Shown: piece after piece, positions 1 to 8,584 of the stretch
Numbering within the stretch: the first letter of the stretch is position 1
Layout of the letters: every line of letters starts with the position of its first letter
Assembly (NCBI RefSeq): GCF_000092125.1
Contig: NC_014213.1
Coordinates: 1-64,000 of the forward strand
Reading direction: 5' to 3'
Source: Allomeiothermus silvanus DSM 9946
GTDB taxonomy: Bacteria; Deinococcota; Deinococci; Deinococcales; Thermaceae
Length of the DNA stretch: 64,000 bases
Program-made: the position numbers and the translations under genes
Notes under the pieces: generated by a model
The model's database searches: none
What the model was told of the DNA's origin: nothing
The model's input: the letters and a program-made list of their open reading frames with translations, nothing else

Positions 1-413
1 TGGCCCTGACCACATTCGTGGCCTCAAAATCCACCAAAGCCAAGATCGCCGTCCGCCCCCAACACCCCGCCGAGCTGGCCATGTACACCCTGGGTCGCGA
101 ACTCTGGTACACCCGCGCCGGCCCCCGGGACATGAGCTGCGCGATCTGCCACGACAACTACGCCGGGAAGCGGGTACGGCTCTCCCCGGTGATGAGCCCC
201 AAGCAGGGGCTGGGGAGCGAGTGGCCGGCCTACCGCTTCGAGGAGGACCGGATGTATACCTTCGAGAACCGTATCCAATTCTGCTACACCTCGGTGGGCA
301 TCCCGGCCCCGGCTTTCTACTCCGAGCCGCAGATCGCCCTCACCATGTACATCCTGACCGAAGCCAGCAAGGCCGGGCACAGCTTCCAGGAGCTGCCCTT
401 CTTCACCCGCTAG
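1..413 (+). CDS. soxA: SoxA, thiosulfate-oxidising cytochrome c subunit (C-terminal part, 5' end outside window)
   Basis: The frame is open from base 3 to a TAG at 411, so only the last ~136 residues are here. SoxA pairs with SoxX in the periplasm and couples thiosulfate to the SoxYZ carrier, passing electrons to cytochrome c. Seen: a c-type haem motif CAICH within LWYTRAGPRDMSCAICHDN, a GSEWPAYRF stretch, and FCYTS, whose cysteine sits where SoxA proteins carry the distal (persulfide-type) haem ligand. It is followed after 2 bp by a secreted rhodanese and then FCSD, soxC and soxD, which supports the assignment. soxX, soxY and soxZ are presumably upstream of the window. Confidence 0.85.
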   Translation, partial: ALTTFVASKSTKAKIAVRPQHPAELAMYTLGRELWYTRAGPRDMSCAICHDNYAGKRVRLSPVMSPKQGLGSEWPAYRFEEDRMYTFENRIQFCYTSVGIPAPAFYSEPQIALTMYILTEASKAGHSFQELPFFTR

Positions 414-415
414 CC

Positions 416-856
416 ATGCTCTCCCGCAGACGGCTCCTCGCCCTCCTCCCCCTGCTCCCTTGGGCCCAGGCCCAGGCCGGGTGTGAGGATTGGACGGTGC
501 GTTTCGGGGAGTTCATCGAGCGGGTACCCCCCGCCAGCTACCTGGTCTACCCTACCGAGGCGCGCGACCTGCTGCTGTTCGATCCTTTCATCCTGGACGT
601 GCGCACCCGGGAGGAGCGGGGCCGGGGGTACATCCCGCGCTCGGTACACATCTACGCGGGAGAGGTACCCAAGCGGCTTTCCGAACTACCTAAGGACCGT
701 AGCGCCCTGGTCTTGGTCTACTGTGCCAGCGGCAGCGTGAGCGCGGTGATCGCGGCCTATCTACAATCGTTGGGCTACGCCAACGCAAAGAATATCGCAC
801 ACGGATTCAAGGGCTGGCTGGATGCCGGTCTGCCCGTGGAAGGAGAGCGACCATGA
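416..856 (+). CDS. Secreted rhodanese-domain protein of the sox cluster
   Basis: 146 residues from the ATG at 416, two bases after the soxA stop. An upstream in-frame start lies inside soxA and is not needed. Residues 1-21 form a signal peptide (MLSRRRLLALLPLLPWAQAQA), so it should act in the periplasm. The rest is one rhodanese domain: FILDVRTREERGRGYIPRSVHI, then the active-site loop YCASGSVS with the catalytic cysteine, and GFKGWLDAGLPV at the end. Rhodaneses carry sulfane sulfur as a persulfide; here it probably handles sulfur released by Sox or by FCSD (inference from context). It overlaps the next gene by 4 bp. Confidence 0.8.
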   Translation: MLSRRRLLALLPLLPWAQAQAGCEDWTVRFGEFIERVPPASYLVYPTEARDLLLFDPFILDVRTREERGRGYIPRSVHIYAGEVPKRLSELPKDRSALVLVYCASGSVSAVIAAYLQSLGYANAKNIAHGFKGWLDAGLPVEGERP

Positions 857-1707
857 AGCGTTTCTGGGTTTTGGGAGTGGTGTTAGGTTTGGCCTGGGCG
901 CAGTCCATCCAGGTAGAGGTGAAGGGGGAACTGGCCCAGGTCGAGACGCAGGCCCTGGCGGCCTTGAAGGCCAACGGCCTCGAGCCCGACCGCATCTTGA
1001 ACCTGGGGGGGCAGATCCGGCAGATCACCGGGGCCGCGTTTCCCGACTACCACCTGGTGGTGCTCAAGCCCGAGGCCGGAAGCCTGGCCGCGGCCTCCAA
1101 AAACCCCATGGCGGCCATCGTCCTCCCCCCCACGGTCTACGTGCACGCGGCCAAGGCCGGGGTGACCACGGTGGGAACCTTTGACGGACGCCTGATGTTT
1201 AGCCTGCTCGGCGTGGCTGGCCCCGAAACCGACGGGCTTACCTCCCGGCTCGAGGCCAGCCTGGGCCGGTTGGGCAAGCTCGAGCGCATCGCTCCGGCCA
1301 TGATGCCCGATCCCAAGTCGGGGATGATGCCGGCCTTGCTCTACTTCGTGAGCGGGGCCAAGGCTGAGGACATGGTACTGCTGCTGGAGGGGGAACTCAC
1401 CTCTCGCGGCCTCAACCTCACCCCAAATATTAAAGTCGGCCCGGCCACGGTGATCATGCCCTGCAAGAGCGAGTGGGCCCGGATTATGTTCAGTGCGCAG
1501 CCGGCCGGAGGATTTGCCGCCCCCTGCCGCTTCTTCGCCGTGGATATGCCCGGCGGAGCGCTGGTGGGGGCGATCGAGCCCATGCTCATGACCATCATGC
1601 CCGGCGTGATGGGCTCGCCCGCGGTGGCCATGCTCCAGGAGGCTAGAAAAACCATTCGCGAGGTTCTGGAAAGCACCGGAGGGGTCCCCTACCGTCCGGG
1701 GCAGTAA
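853..1707 (+). CDS. Exported DUF302-like protein with two similar halves
   Basis: 284 residues with a signal peptide (MKRFWVLGVVLGLAWA). The ATG at 853 overlaps the rhodanese stop. The mature protein seems to have two DUF302-like halves, roughly 25-140 and 160-284. Each begins with a helix resembling the 'longer/shorter chain' DUF302 start and contains an I-V-x-P/M-P or C strand (AAIVLPPTVYVH, AAPCRFFAVDMPG). DUF302 proteins are common in sox gene clusters, but their biochemical role is not established. Two cysteines (MPCK, APCR) are in the second half. It is translationally coupled to its neighbours. Confidence 0.6.
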   Translation: MKRFWVLGVVLGLAWAQSIQVEVKGELAQVETQALAALKANGLEPDRILNLGGQIRQITGAAFPDYHLVVLKPEAGSLAAASKNPMAAIVLPPTVYVHAAKAGVTTVGTFDGRLMFSLLGVAGPETDGLTSRLEASLGRLGKLERIAPAMMPDPKSGMMPALLYFVSGAKAEDMVLLLEGELTSRGLNLTPNIKVGPATVIMPCKSEWARIMFSAQPAGGFAAPCRFFAVDMPGGALVGAIEPMLMTIMPGVMGSPAVAMLQEARKTIREVLESTGGVPYRPGQ

Positions 1708-1717
1708 GGAGGGGAGA

Positions 1718-3013
1718 ATGTCCAAACTCAACCGCCGTCAGCTTCTCAAAGCAGGAGCCGCCCTCACCGCGGCCGGTACTCTGGCCAGCCAGGCCTTCGC
1801 TCAACAGGAGTTTTACGCACGCCCCCCCACCCTGCTCCCGGCCCGTCGCACGGCCCGGGTGGTAGTAGTGGGTGGAGGCTGGGGTGGCACCACCGTGGCC
1901 CGCAAGGTCAAGCAGCAGCGCCCTGAGGCCGAGGTGGTGCTCATTGAGCCGAAGCCCCTGTTCATGTCCTGCCCCATGTCCAACCTCTTCCTAGCGGGGG
2001 TCAAGCCCTTGGAGTTTCTGGTCTTCGATTACACCCAGGTGGTCAACGATGGGGTGGTCTTCGTCCAGGAAAGGGTGTTAGATATCAACCGCGACCGGCG
2101 GCTGGTCCGGACTACCGGGGGCTACCTGGCCTACGACTTCCTGGTGCTCGCACCCGGCATCGACTACATGTACGAGGCCATCCCCGGCTACGCCGAGGTG
2201 AAGCACCTCCTGCCGGTGGGGTTCAAGCCCTTCGAGCACGTGGCCTTGCGGCGAATGCTGGACCGGTTCGACGAGACCGGGGGGGAGTTGGTCATGTACA
2301 TCCCCAACCCCCCCTACCGCTGTCCCCCCGGGCCCTACGAGCGGGCGGCCATGCTGGCCTGGCGGCTGAAGACCAAAGGGGTAAAGGGAAAGGTCATCGT
2401 GCTGGACGCCAATCCCCAGCCCATCTCCAAGGCCCCCGGCTTCCTTGCCGCCTATAACGATCTCTACAAAAACCAGCTCGAGTACATTCCCAATACCCGC
2501 ATCACCGGCCTGGACTACGAGAAGAAGCGGGTGAAGACCGAACTGGGGGACGTACCCTTCACCCTGGCCGACCTGATCCCCCCCATGAAGGCCGCCGAGA
2601 TCGTGCGGCAGGTGGGGCTCGGGGAGCGCTGGGCCAACGTGCAACCCCCCTACTTCCTTTCCGAGAAGGACGAGCGGGTCTACCTGGTGGGGGACATCAC
2701 CGGCAACACCCCCTACCCCAAAAGCGGCATGATCGCCTACGTCTCCGGCAACATCGTAGCCCGGCACATCAGCCAGCGGCTAGGGGGCAAGGCCCTGGCC
2801 GAGATCCCTCCGGAGCTGCCGACCAACGTCTGTTACTCGTTTGTGGACTCGGAGGAGGCCATCTGGGTGTCGAACGCTTACTCCTGGGATGAGGCGGCGA
2901 AACAGATCAAGGCCCAAAGTACCGTGGACAACCAGCGCTCCGCGGCCAACAGCACCGCCGCCTACGGCTGGGCCCAAAGCCTGTGGCAGGACATGTTTGG
3001 TCCGCGCGCGTGA
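1718..3013 (+). CDS. soxF: Flavocytochrome c sulfide dehydrogenase, flavoprotein subunit (FccB/SoxF)
   Basis: 431 residues. It oxidises sulfide (or sulfur bound to Sox carriers) with FAD in the periplasm and passes electrons to a c-type cytochrome. Seen: a twin-arginine signal (RR at 6-7, NRRQLLK), a dinucleotide motif VVVVGGGWGG at ~48-57, and the redox-active cysteine context FMSCPMSN (Cys85). A second cysteine in NVCYSF (about residue 372) lies in the C-terminal FCSD domain. VYLVGD is the second flavin-contact motif. The partner cytochrome is not in the window; soxD downstream or one upstream could serve. Spacing to its neighbours is about 10 bp, consistent with one operon. Confidence 0.85.
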   Translation: MSKLNRRQLLKAGAALTAAGTLASQAFAQQEFYARPPTLLPARRTARVVVVGGGWGGTTVARKVKQQRPEAEVVLIEPKPLFMSCPMSNLFLAGVKPLEFLVFDYTQVVNDGVVFVQERVLDINRDRRLVRTTGGYLAYDFLVLAPGIDYMYEAIPGYAEVKHLLPVGFKPFEHVALRRMLDRFDETGGELVMYIPNPPYRCPPGPYERAAMLAWRLKTKGVKGKVIVLDANPQPISKAPGFLAAYNDLYKNQLEYIPNTRITGLDYEKKRVKTELGDVPFTLADLIPPMKAAEIVRQVGLGERWANVQPPYFLSEKDERVYLVGDITGNTPYPKSGMIAYVSGNIVARHISQRLGGKALAEIPPELPTNVCYSFVDSEEAIWVSNAYSWDEAAKQIKAQSTVDNQRSAANSTAAYGWAQSLWQDMFGPRA

Positions 3014-3022
3014 GGAGGTGGA

Positions 3023-4309
3023 ATGGACCGGAGGAAGTTCTTTCGGCTGCTGGGGGGAGGGGTGCTCCTCTCCCCCTTGCTCAAAGCCCAAGCCCAGCCC
3101 AAGGCCTGGGAGGAAAAAACCCTCGAGCCCCTGCGCACCCTGGGGTCTCCCCTATCCGAGTACGGGGAGCGCTCCCCTTTTGAAGCCGAGGTGGTGCGCT
3201 ACATCTCCCCCAACCTGCGCACCCGCACCAGCGGAGCCGACTTTACCCCGCTGGAGCGCCTTAGCGGGGTCATCACCCCCAACGGCCTGCACTTCGAGCG
3301 GCACCACGGGGGGGTGCCCCAGGTGGATCCCCAGAGCTACCGGTTGGTGATTCACGGCCTGGTGGAAACTCCCCTGGTATTCACCTTAGAAGAGCTCCGG
3401 CGCTTTCCTTCGGTGACCCGCACCTACTTCATCGAGTGCGCGGGCAACGGGCAAAACGGCTACCGCAACCCCCCCGACCCCAACCTCACCGCTACCCGCA
3501 GCCGGGGGCTGGCCTCCAACGCCAGTTGGACCGGGGTACCCCTAGCCCTGCTGCTGAAGGAAGCAGGGCTCCGACCCGAGGCCCGCTGGCTCATCCCCGA
3601 AGGCGTGGACGCGGTGGCCTACACCCGCAGCCTGCCCCTGGACAAGGCCATGGAGGACGTATTGGTGGCCTACGCGCAAAACGGAGAGGCGCTGCGCCCC
3701 GAGCAGGGCTATCCGGTGCGGCTGGTGGTGCCGGGGTGGGAGGGGAGCATCCAGGTGAAGTGGCTAAGGCGCATCCTGGTCACCGACCTGCCCACCATGA
3801 GCAAGGACGAGACCAGCGAGTACACCGACGTCATGGCCGACGGAAAGCTCCTGGCTTTCACCTGGATCATGGACCCCGAGTCCATCATCACCTACCCCTC
3901 CGGGCTACAGCGCATCCAGCCCGGATTCCACGAGATCCGGGGCCTGGCCTGGAGCGGGTATGGCCGCATCCGCAAGGTGGAGGTCTCCTTCGACGAGGGG
4001 CGCAGCTGGCGCCAGGCCGATCTCGAGCCCCCGGTGGAGCGACACGCCTTTGTGCGCTTCAAGCTGCCGTGGTACTGGGACGGCCGGGAGGTGGTGCTGT
4101 GGAGCCGGGCCTGGGACGAGGGGGGGAACACCCAGCCCACCCGGGAGGAGTTCTTCCGGAAGTGGGGAAGGAACAACCGCTACCACTACAACGCCATCCA
4201 GGCCTGGCGGATCACCCCCGACGGCCGGGTGACGAACGGGGACCGCCCCCTGGGTGGGGTTGCGCAGCGCCCGGCGGGCGGCTGCGGCGGGGAGGTGTTC
4301 GATGTATAA
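3023..4309 (+). CDS. soxC: SoxC, molybdenum sulfite (sulfane) dehydrogenase subunit
   Basis: 428 residues. SoxC with SoxD forms Sox(CD)2, which oxidises the SoxY-bound sulfane sulfur in the periplasm. Seen: a Tat-type start (MDRRKFFRLLGGG), the molybdopterin domain with the Mo-ligand cysteine Cys139 in FIECAGNGQNG, and LVVPGWEGSIQVKWLRRI typical of the sulfite-oxidase fold. The C-terminal dimerisation domain begins near residue 285 (GLAWSGYGRIRKVEVSFDEGR, split here only for illustration of its location). Length matches the family. The last codons overlap the soxD start by 8 bp, so translation is coupled. Presence of soxCD predicts complete oxidation of thiosulfate to sulfate without sulfur globules. 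Confidence 0.9.
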   Translation: MDRRKFFRLLGGGVLLSPLLKAQAQPKAWEEKTLEPLRTLGSPLSEYGERSPFEAEVVRYISPNLRTRTSGADFTPLERLSGVITPNGLHFERHHGGVPQVDPQSYRLVIHGLVETPLVFTLEELRRFPSVTRTYFIECAGNGQNGYRNPPDPNLTATRSRGLASNASWTGVPLALLLKEAGLRPEARWLIPEGVDAVAYTRSLPLDKAMEDVLVAYAQNGEALRPEQGYPVRLVVPGWEGSIQVKWLRRILVTDLPTMSKDETSEYTDVMADGKLLAFTWIMDPESIITYPSGLQRIQPGFHEIRGLAWSGYGRIRKVEVSFDEGRSWRQADLEPPVERHAFVRFKLPWYWDGREVVLWSRAWDEGGNTQPTREEFFRKWGRNNRYHYNAIQAWRITPDGRVTNGDRPLGGVAQRPAGGCGGEVFDV

Positions 4310-4850
4310 GCGGCTTCTGGTAGGTCTGCTGGCCCTGGGCCTGGCCATGGCCGCCCGCTACCACTTGGGCACCCCCCTCACCCCGGAGCAGGTGGGCCAG
4401 TACGACCTGCGCCCGGCGGTGTTGCCGGATGGCCGCGGCCTTCCCCCCGGCCAGGGGGGAGTGGAGGAAGGGGCCAGGATTTACGCGGAGCGCTGCGCCA
4501 GCTGTCACGGGAAAAGCGGGGAGGGTTACCCTTTTAACCGCCTGGTGGCGGAGCCTTTCCCCATCACCCCCGAGACCGAGTCCAGCCAGTTCGCCATCGG
4601 CAACTACTGGCAGTACCCCACCACCCTCTTCGACTACATCCGCCGGGCCATGCCCTACGGGAATGCGGGCAGCCTGAGCGCAGACGAGGTATATGCCCTG
4701 GTGGCCTGGCTGCTCTACCAAAACGGCATCACCGATGGCAGCCAGCCGATGAACGCCCAGACCCTGCCCAAGGTGGCGATGCCGGCTCGAGCCCTGTTGC
4801 AGCTGGACCCCGAAACCCACAAACGCTTCCCCTGGCTCAAACTGCCTTAG
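4302..4850 (+). CDS. soxD: SoxD, c-type cytochrome subunit of sulfane dehydrogenase
   Basis: 182 residues from the ATG at 4302, which has a GGAGG upstream and overlaps the soxC end by 8 bp; a further upstream ATG lies deep in soxC. It has a hydrophobic N-terminus (MYKRLLVGLLALGLAMA), one haem motif CASCH at 65-69 and later methionines (RAMPYG) suitable as the sixth ligand. Only one haem site is seen, whereas some proteobacterial SoxD proteins are dihaem. It takes electrons from SoxC. Function is inferred mainly from the haem motif and the adjacency to soxC. Confidence 0.8.
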   Translation: MYKRLLVGLLALGLAMAARYHLGTPLTPEQVGQYDLRPAVLPDGRGLPPGQGGVEEGARIYAERCASCHGKSGEGYPFNRLVAEPFPITPETESSQFAIGNYWQYPTTLFDYIRRAMPYGNAGSLSADEVYALVAWLLYQNGITDGSQPMNAQTLPKVAMPARALLQLDPETHKRFPWLKLP

Positions 4851-4858
4851 GTACGCCC

Positions 4859-5527
4859 ATGACCCTGAGCCTGCCCATCGCCTTCCTCGCGGGGTTGCTT
4901 TCGTTTCTATCGCCCTGTGTCTTGCCGCTGGTGCCTACCTATTTGCTCTACCTGGGGGGCGAGCGGGGTCGCCCGCTTGTCAACGCCGGTTTTTTCGTGA
5001 TGGGCTTCTCGGCGGTCTTCCTCGCGCTGGGACTCCCCTTCACCCTGTTGGGAAGCCTGCTGTTTGACTACCGCGAGGTGCTGAGCCGGGTAGGAGGGGG
5101 GTTCATGGTCCTGCTGGGGGCCTACATGCTGGGCCTCAGGCCGCGCTGGGGGGTAAGCCTCCGCTATGGCGGTGACACCACCCGTCCTTGGGGGGCCTTT
5201 GTCCTCGGAACCGTGCTGGGGCTGGGCTGGACCCCCTGTATCGGCCCAGTGCTGGGCGGCATCCTCACCCTTACGGCCGCGGGTGGAGGGGTAGGGCTGC
5301 TCCTGGCCTACATCCTGGGGCTGGCGCTGCCGTTCCTCCTGGTGGCTGCCTTCACCGACCGGATGCGGCCCTGGCTGCGCCGTATGGCCCGCTTCTCGCA
5401 CGGGGCGGAACTCGCGGCAGGGGCCGTGCTGGTGGTGGTGGGCTTGCTGCTGCTCACCGGAACCTATTCCGTTCTCAATAGCTTCTTTCTCAAAATCACC
5501 CCGGACTGGCTGCAAGACCGGCTCTAG
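4859..5527 (+). CDS. ccdA: CcdA-type thiol:disulfide membrane transporter
   Basis: 222 residues, six or so transmembrane segments. CcdA carries reducing equivalents from cytoplasmic thioredoxin across the membrane for cytochrome c maturation or for periplasmic Sox thioredoxins. Seen: the paired membrane cysteines, Cys20 in LSFLSPCVLPLVP and Cys127 in LGWTPCIGPVLGG, each followed by proline-containing motifs as in the DsbD/CcdA family. It starts 8 bp after soxD and closes the operon. Its probable role is keeping SoxYZ or haem-binding cysteines reduced (known for sox-linked CcdA/SoxV; inferred here). Confidence 0.85.
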   Translation: MTLSLPIAFLAGLLSFLSPCVLPLVPTYLLYLGGERGRPLVNAGFFVMGFSAVFLALGLPFTLLGSLLFDYREVLSRVGGGFMVLLGAYMLGLRPRWGVSLRYGGDTTRPWGAFVLGTVLGLGWTPCIGPVLGGILTLTAAGGGVGLLLAYILGLALPFLLVAAFTDRMRPWLRRMARFSHGAELAAGAVLVVVGLLLLTGTYSVLNSFFLKITPDWLQDRL

Positions 5528-5593
5528 CGAACGCCGTGGTCCACATGGCACTACTTTTTTCCGGGCCATCGGTTAGACTCTAAAACCGAAGCT

Positions 5594-7282
5594 ATGCTGC
5601 GCACGTTGGGGGAGTTGTCGCTGGAGGGGCCGGAAACTCCTTTCCGTAAGAAGAAGCCCTTGTTGCTGCTGGTTTATCTGACTTTGGAGGGCCCCCGTTC
5701 GAGGCGCCACCTGGCCGAGCTGTTCTGGCCGGGGGCCAGCGACGGCCTCAACAGCCTCTCGGTGGCCCTGACCCAGCTTCGCACGGCGGGTGTGCGGCTA
5801 GAAGGCGAGGAGGTGCTGCGGGCCGAGGTGGCCTGTGACGCCCTCGAGCTACAAAGCGCCCTTGCACGGGGGCAGCTTTCGGAAGCCCGCCGCCTCTACC
5901 AGGGCCGATTCCTGGAGGGGGCCGACGACGGGCTACCGGTAGAGCTGGAGGAGTGGGTCTGGGCCAAGCGCGAGGCCCTAGCCCAAGCGCTGTGGGCGGC
6001 CCATGTGCGGCAGGCCGAGGCGCTTTTTGGCCTGGGCTGGGCCGAAGAGGCTAGAGACCTTGTGCAGCAGGCCCGCGCCCTGCCAGGTGTGGCTGACGTG
6101 ATAGAGGCTGAGCCGGAGCTAGCAGTCTTCGCACCGGAGGTGCAGCGGACTTTTTTCGCCGTGCAGCTGGTGGGGCTGACCCGCGCGGTGGAGCTTCTGG
6201 GTCTGGGCGCGGAGGCCCTGGATTTTCTCATCGGACGCGGGCTGCTCGACACCCAGGGCCAGCCCAAGCTGGCGGTGCCCCTTTCGGTGGAGGGCCGCAG
6301 GGTGGCTTTGGAACTGGCCCGCAAGCTTCCCCTTGGGGAGGCTGCTCCCCTGTACCAGCTGGCCCGCGCGCACTGGGAAGCCTCCGACCTGCCCCGCGGA
6401 CGCAGTGCCCTGCTGCGCCTGGCCAGGGCCCAGGCGGAAGAGCGGCCCCAGGAAGCGCTAGCCCTGCTCGCGGAGCTGGCCCCCGACGCGGAACTCCTGC
6501 TCTTGCGGGCGCGGGCTTTGGAGCGGCTGGGCCGGTACAGGGAAGCCCTGGAGATGCTGGACGAGCTGCCCGATAGCCCCGAGAAAAGCGCCCTGCGCGG
6601 GAGTGTGCTTTTGCGCCTGGGGCAGTTTGCCGAGGCCCGGGCCGAGGCGGAACGGGCTGCCGGTGGAGGGGTATACGCCCAGGCTGAGTCCCTCAACCTG
6701 CAGGGCATGATGCTTTTGGGCCAGGGCCGCTTCCAGGAGGCCGCCGAGGCCTTTAGCCGCGCAGCGGTGCGCTTTCTGATGGCCGGGGAGGAGGTGCGCC
6801 ACCTGGGGGCTTTGGGCAACCGGGCGGTGGCGATGGCCGAGCTGGGCCAGGGAGAAGGGGCGTTTGCCGAGGTGCTCGAGGCCGTCGGAGAGCGGGAGGG
6901 GCTGCGGGCACGGCTTTTCCTCAACCTGGGGGTGATCAAGGAGCGCCAGGGTCAGCCCGCCGAGGCCGAGCGGCTGTACCGGGAGTCGCTGGCCCTGGCC
7001 GAGGGCAACCTCGAGGCCATGGGGCGGGCCTGGAACAACCTGGGAGCCCTCTACCACCGCCAGGGGCGGCTGGCGGAGGCCAAGGCGGCCTACCAGGAGG
7101 CCTTACGCCTGGCCAAGGCGGGCCAGGAGTGGGTGCTGACCGCGGCAGTGCTGGCCAACCTGGCCGAACTCACCGGCGAGCGGGCCAGCTTAGAAGAGGC
7201 CATCGCCCTTTTGGAGGAAGCGCGCTACACCGTGCTGGCCGAGCGTTACCGGAGCCGGCTCGAGGCGTTCAGACCCAGTTAA
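5594..7282 (+). CDS. SARP/BTAD-family transcriptional regulator with C-terminal TPR repeats
   Basis: 562 residues. The N-terminus (1-90) resembles a SARP winged-helix DNA-binding domain (LLLLVYLTLEGPRSRRHLAELFWP, quoted in parts). A BTAD-like helical domain follows (~90-165: RRLYQGRFLEG, EEWVWAKREAL), then a long alpha-solenoid of TPR-like repeats from ~290 (GRYREALEMLDELP, GRFQEAAEAFSRAAV, GRLAEAKAAYQEALRLA). There is no ATPase P-loop, unlike many SARP-STAND proteins. The ligand of the TPR part is unknown. It directly precedes a block of secreted lipoproteins whose upstream regions share a motif, so it may control them (inference). A TAGACT at 5574 could be its -10 box. Confidence 0.75.
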   Translation: MLRTLGELSLEGPETPFRKKKPLLLLVYLTLEGPRSRRHLAELFWPGASDGLNSLSVALTQLRTAGVRLEGEEVLRAEVACDALELQSALARGQLSEARRLYQGRFLEGADDGLPVELEEWVWAKREALAQALWAAHVRQAEALFGLGWAEEARDLVQQARALPGVADVIEAEPELAVFAPEVQRTFFAVQLVGLTRAVELLGLGAEALDFLIGRGLLDTQGQPKLAVPLSVEGRRVALELARKLPLGEAAPLYQLARAHWEASDLPRGRSALLRLARAQAEERPQEALALLAELAPDAELLLLRARALERLGRYREALEMLDELPDSPEKSALRGSVLLRLGQFAEARAEAERAAGGGVYAQAESLNLQGMMLLGQGRFQEAAEAFSRAAVRFLMAGEEVRHLGALGNRAVAMAELGQGEGAFAEVLEAVGEREGLRARLFLNLGVIKERQGQPAEAERLYRESLALAEGNLEAMGRAWNNLGALYHRQGRLAEAKAAYQEALRLAKAGQEWVLTAAVLANLAELTGERASLEEAIALLEEARYTVLAERYRSRLEAFRPS

Positions 7283-7300
7283 GACCCCCTCCGCTACCTT
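7278..7300 (+). promoter_or_regulatory. Shared upstream motif, copy 1 (putative promoter)
   Basis: GTTAAGACCCCCTCCGCTAC followed by CTT, ending in a TANNNT-type -10 box (TACCTT, 7295-7300) ahead of the lipoprotein gene at 7319. The same block occurs before the lipoprotein genes at 10035 and 11404. No -35 box is conserved at the usual distance, which would fit activator dependence. Confidence 0.45.
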
Positions 7301-7318
7301 TCCCCTTGGAGGTGAAGA

Positions 7319-8533
7319 ATGAAAACGTACGCGATCCTCTCCGGCCTGCTGGCCTTCTTCCTGGCTGCCTGTGGCGGGGGTACACCCCCACCCCCCAGTA
7401 GCATCACCCTCACCGTGGAAGACCCAATGGGGAGCTTCAACGCAGCTGCTTATCAGGTGGGCTCCGGGAGCTGGCAATCCCTCAACATGAGCGGCACCGT
7501 CACCAAGACTGGCACCTTCAGCCTGGGCAGCCAGAGCAAATACGGGGTGGCGGTACGGTGCGGCGGCCTGAAGGTCAAGGTCATCCAGGCCACCAGCGTC
7601 GAACTATCCAACCCCAAGGTGACCTGCAGCCAAACAACCCCATCCCCAGTTTCCTTTAGCGTCACTGTGGCTGTAGCTCCGGCCCTGTTCTCTCCGGGGG
7701 ATTGGGTCTGTCTGAACGGTGCTTCTTGCCAGCCCGCCGCGACCTCAGTCACCCTAAGTCCCACGCTCCAAAGCGGCCCCCAGGATCTTGTGCTGACCCT
7801 GCGCGACAGCAGCTTCACCAGCGTCAAAGCTGCCAAGGTAGTGCGCAACGTGAATGTCACTAACGGGGGAAATACCTCTGCTAGCCTCACCTTATCGGAC
7901 CAGCTGCCACCGGTCTCCTTCACCCTCCCTACCTCGCCCTCAGGCTACGCTCCTCCCAGCGTGGCCATCCTCTACCGAGCCACCGGCGGCAGCTTCGCAG
8001 ATGTCTCTATCCCCCCTAGCGCCTACCGTCCGGTGAGCGGGTATGCAAGCGGCGACCTCTATTACGCGGAAGTCAATGCTTCCACCGGATCTACCGGCTT
8101 TCTGACCCATAGCCAACTCTTCACCAGCACCCCTAGCCTGAGCCTGCCCGCGCCCTGGCCCACAGGAAGCCTGAGCGTAAGCCAGCAAGCCCATCCAATC
8201 GTGAGCGGCCTTTCCCGCACCGATTCTGACCTGCGCGGCTACCAGATGTACTTACAGATACCTGCCCAGATCTACTACACCGCCACCGTGAGCAAAGGCT
8301 GGCTAAGCGGCCCCAGCTACACCCTACCCGACCTTTCCGCCACCGGCCTACTGGGGTACACGCCACCGTCGGGTAGCGGTTCTTTTAGCGTATCCGCCCT
8401 GCTCAGCAATACCCCCCTGCTTTCCCTCGATCCCAGCAACCCAGGTCTCCTCAGTGCAGGGGATTACGCCCAGGAAGCCACAGCCCAGATCACCAACTAC
8501 ACTGTCGGCGGCGGCACCGTCACCTTACCGTAG
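7319..8533 (+). CDS. Exported lipoprotein, family paralogous to 10035-11261
   Basis: 404 residues with a lipoprotein signal peptide and lipobox (FFLAAC, cysteine 18) followed by a Gly/Pro-rich linker. The mature protein is beta-rich and low in charged residues. It shares its whole architecture with the gene at 10035: SSITLTVEDP, FNAAAYQVGSGSWQ, KYGVAVRC, VKVIQA, PPSAYRPVSGY, GQIYYTA/AQIYYTA, KGWL. Cysteine pairs suggest disulfides. Function unknown; probably anchored on the outer surface or in the periplasm. It has a good ribosome-binding site (GGAGGTG). Confidence 0.75.
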   Translation: MKTYAILSGLLAFFLAACGGGTPPPPSSITLTVEDPMGSFNAAAYQVGSGSWQSLNMSGTVTKTGTFSLGSQSKYGVAVRCGGLKVKVIQATSVELSNPKVTCSQTTPSPVSFSVTVAVAPALFSPGDWVCLNGASCQPAATSVTLSPTLQSGPQDLVLTLRDSSFTSVKAAKVVRNVNVTNGGNTSASLTLSDQLPPVSFTLPTSPSGYAPPSVAILYRATGGSFADVSIPPSAYRPVSGYASGDLYYAEVNASTGSTGFLTHSQLFTSTPSLSLPAPWPTGSLSVSQQAHPIVSGLSRTDSDLRGYQMYLQIPAQIYYTATVSKGWLSGPSYTLPDLSATGLLGYTPPSGSGSFSVSALLSNTPLLSLDPSNPGLLSAGDYAQEATAQITNYTVGGGTVTLP

Positions 8534-8584
8534 CCATGCCGACCCGACTGCTTGACCTAAGCGGCTACAGCGTCCTTTGCAGCG

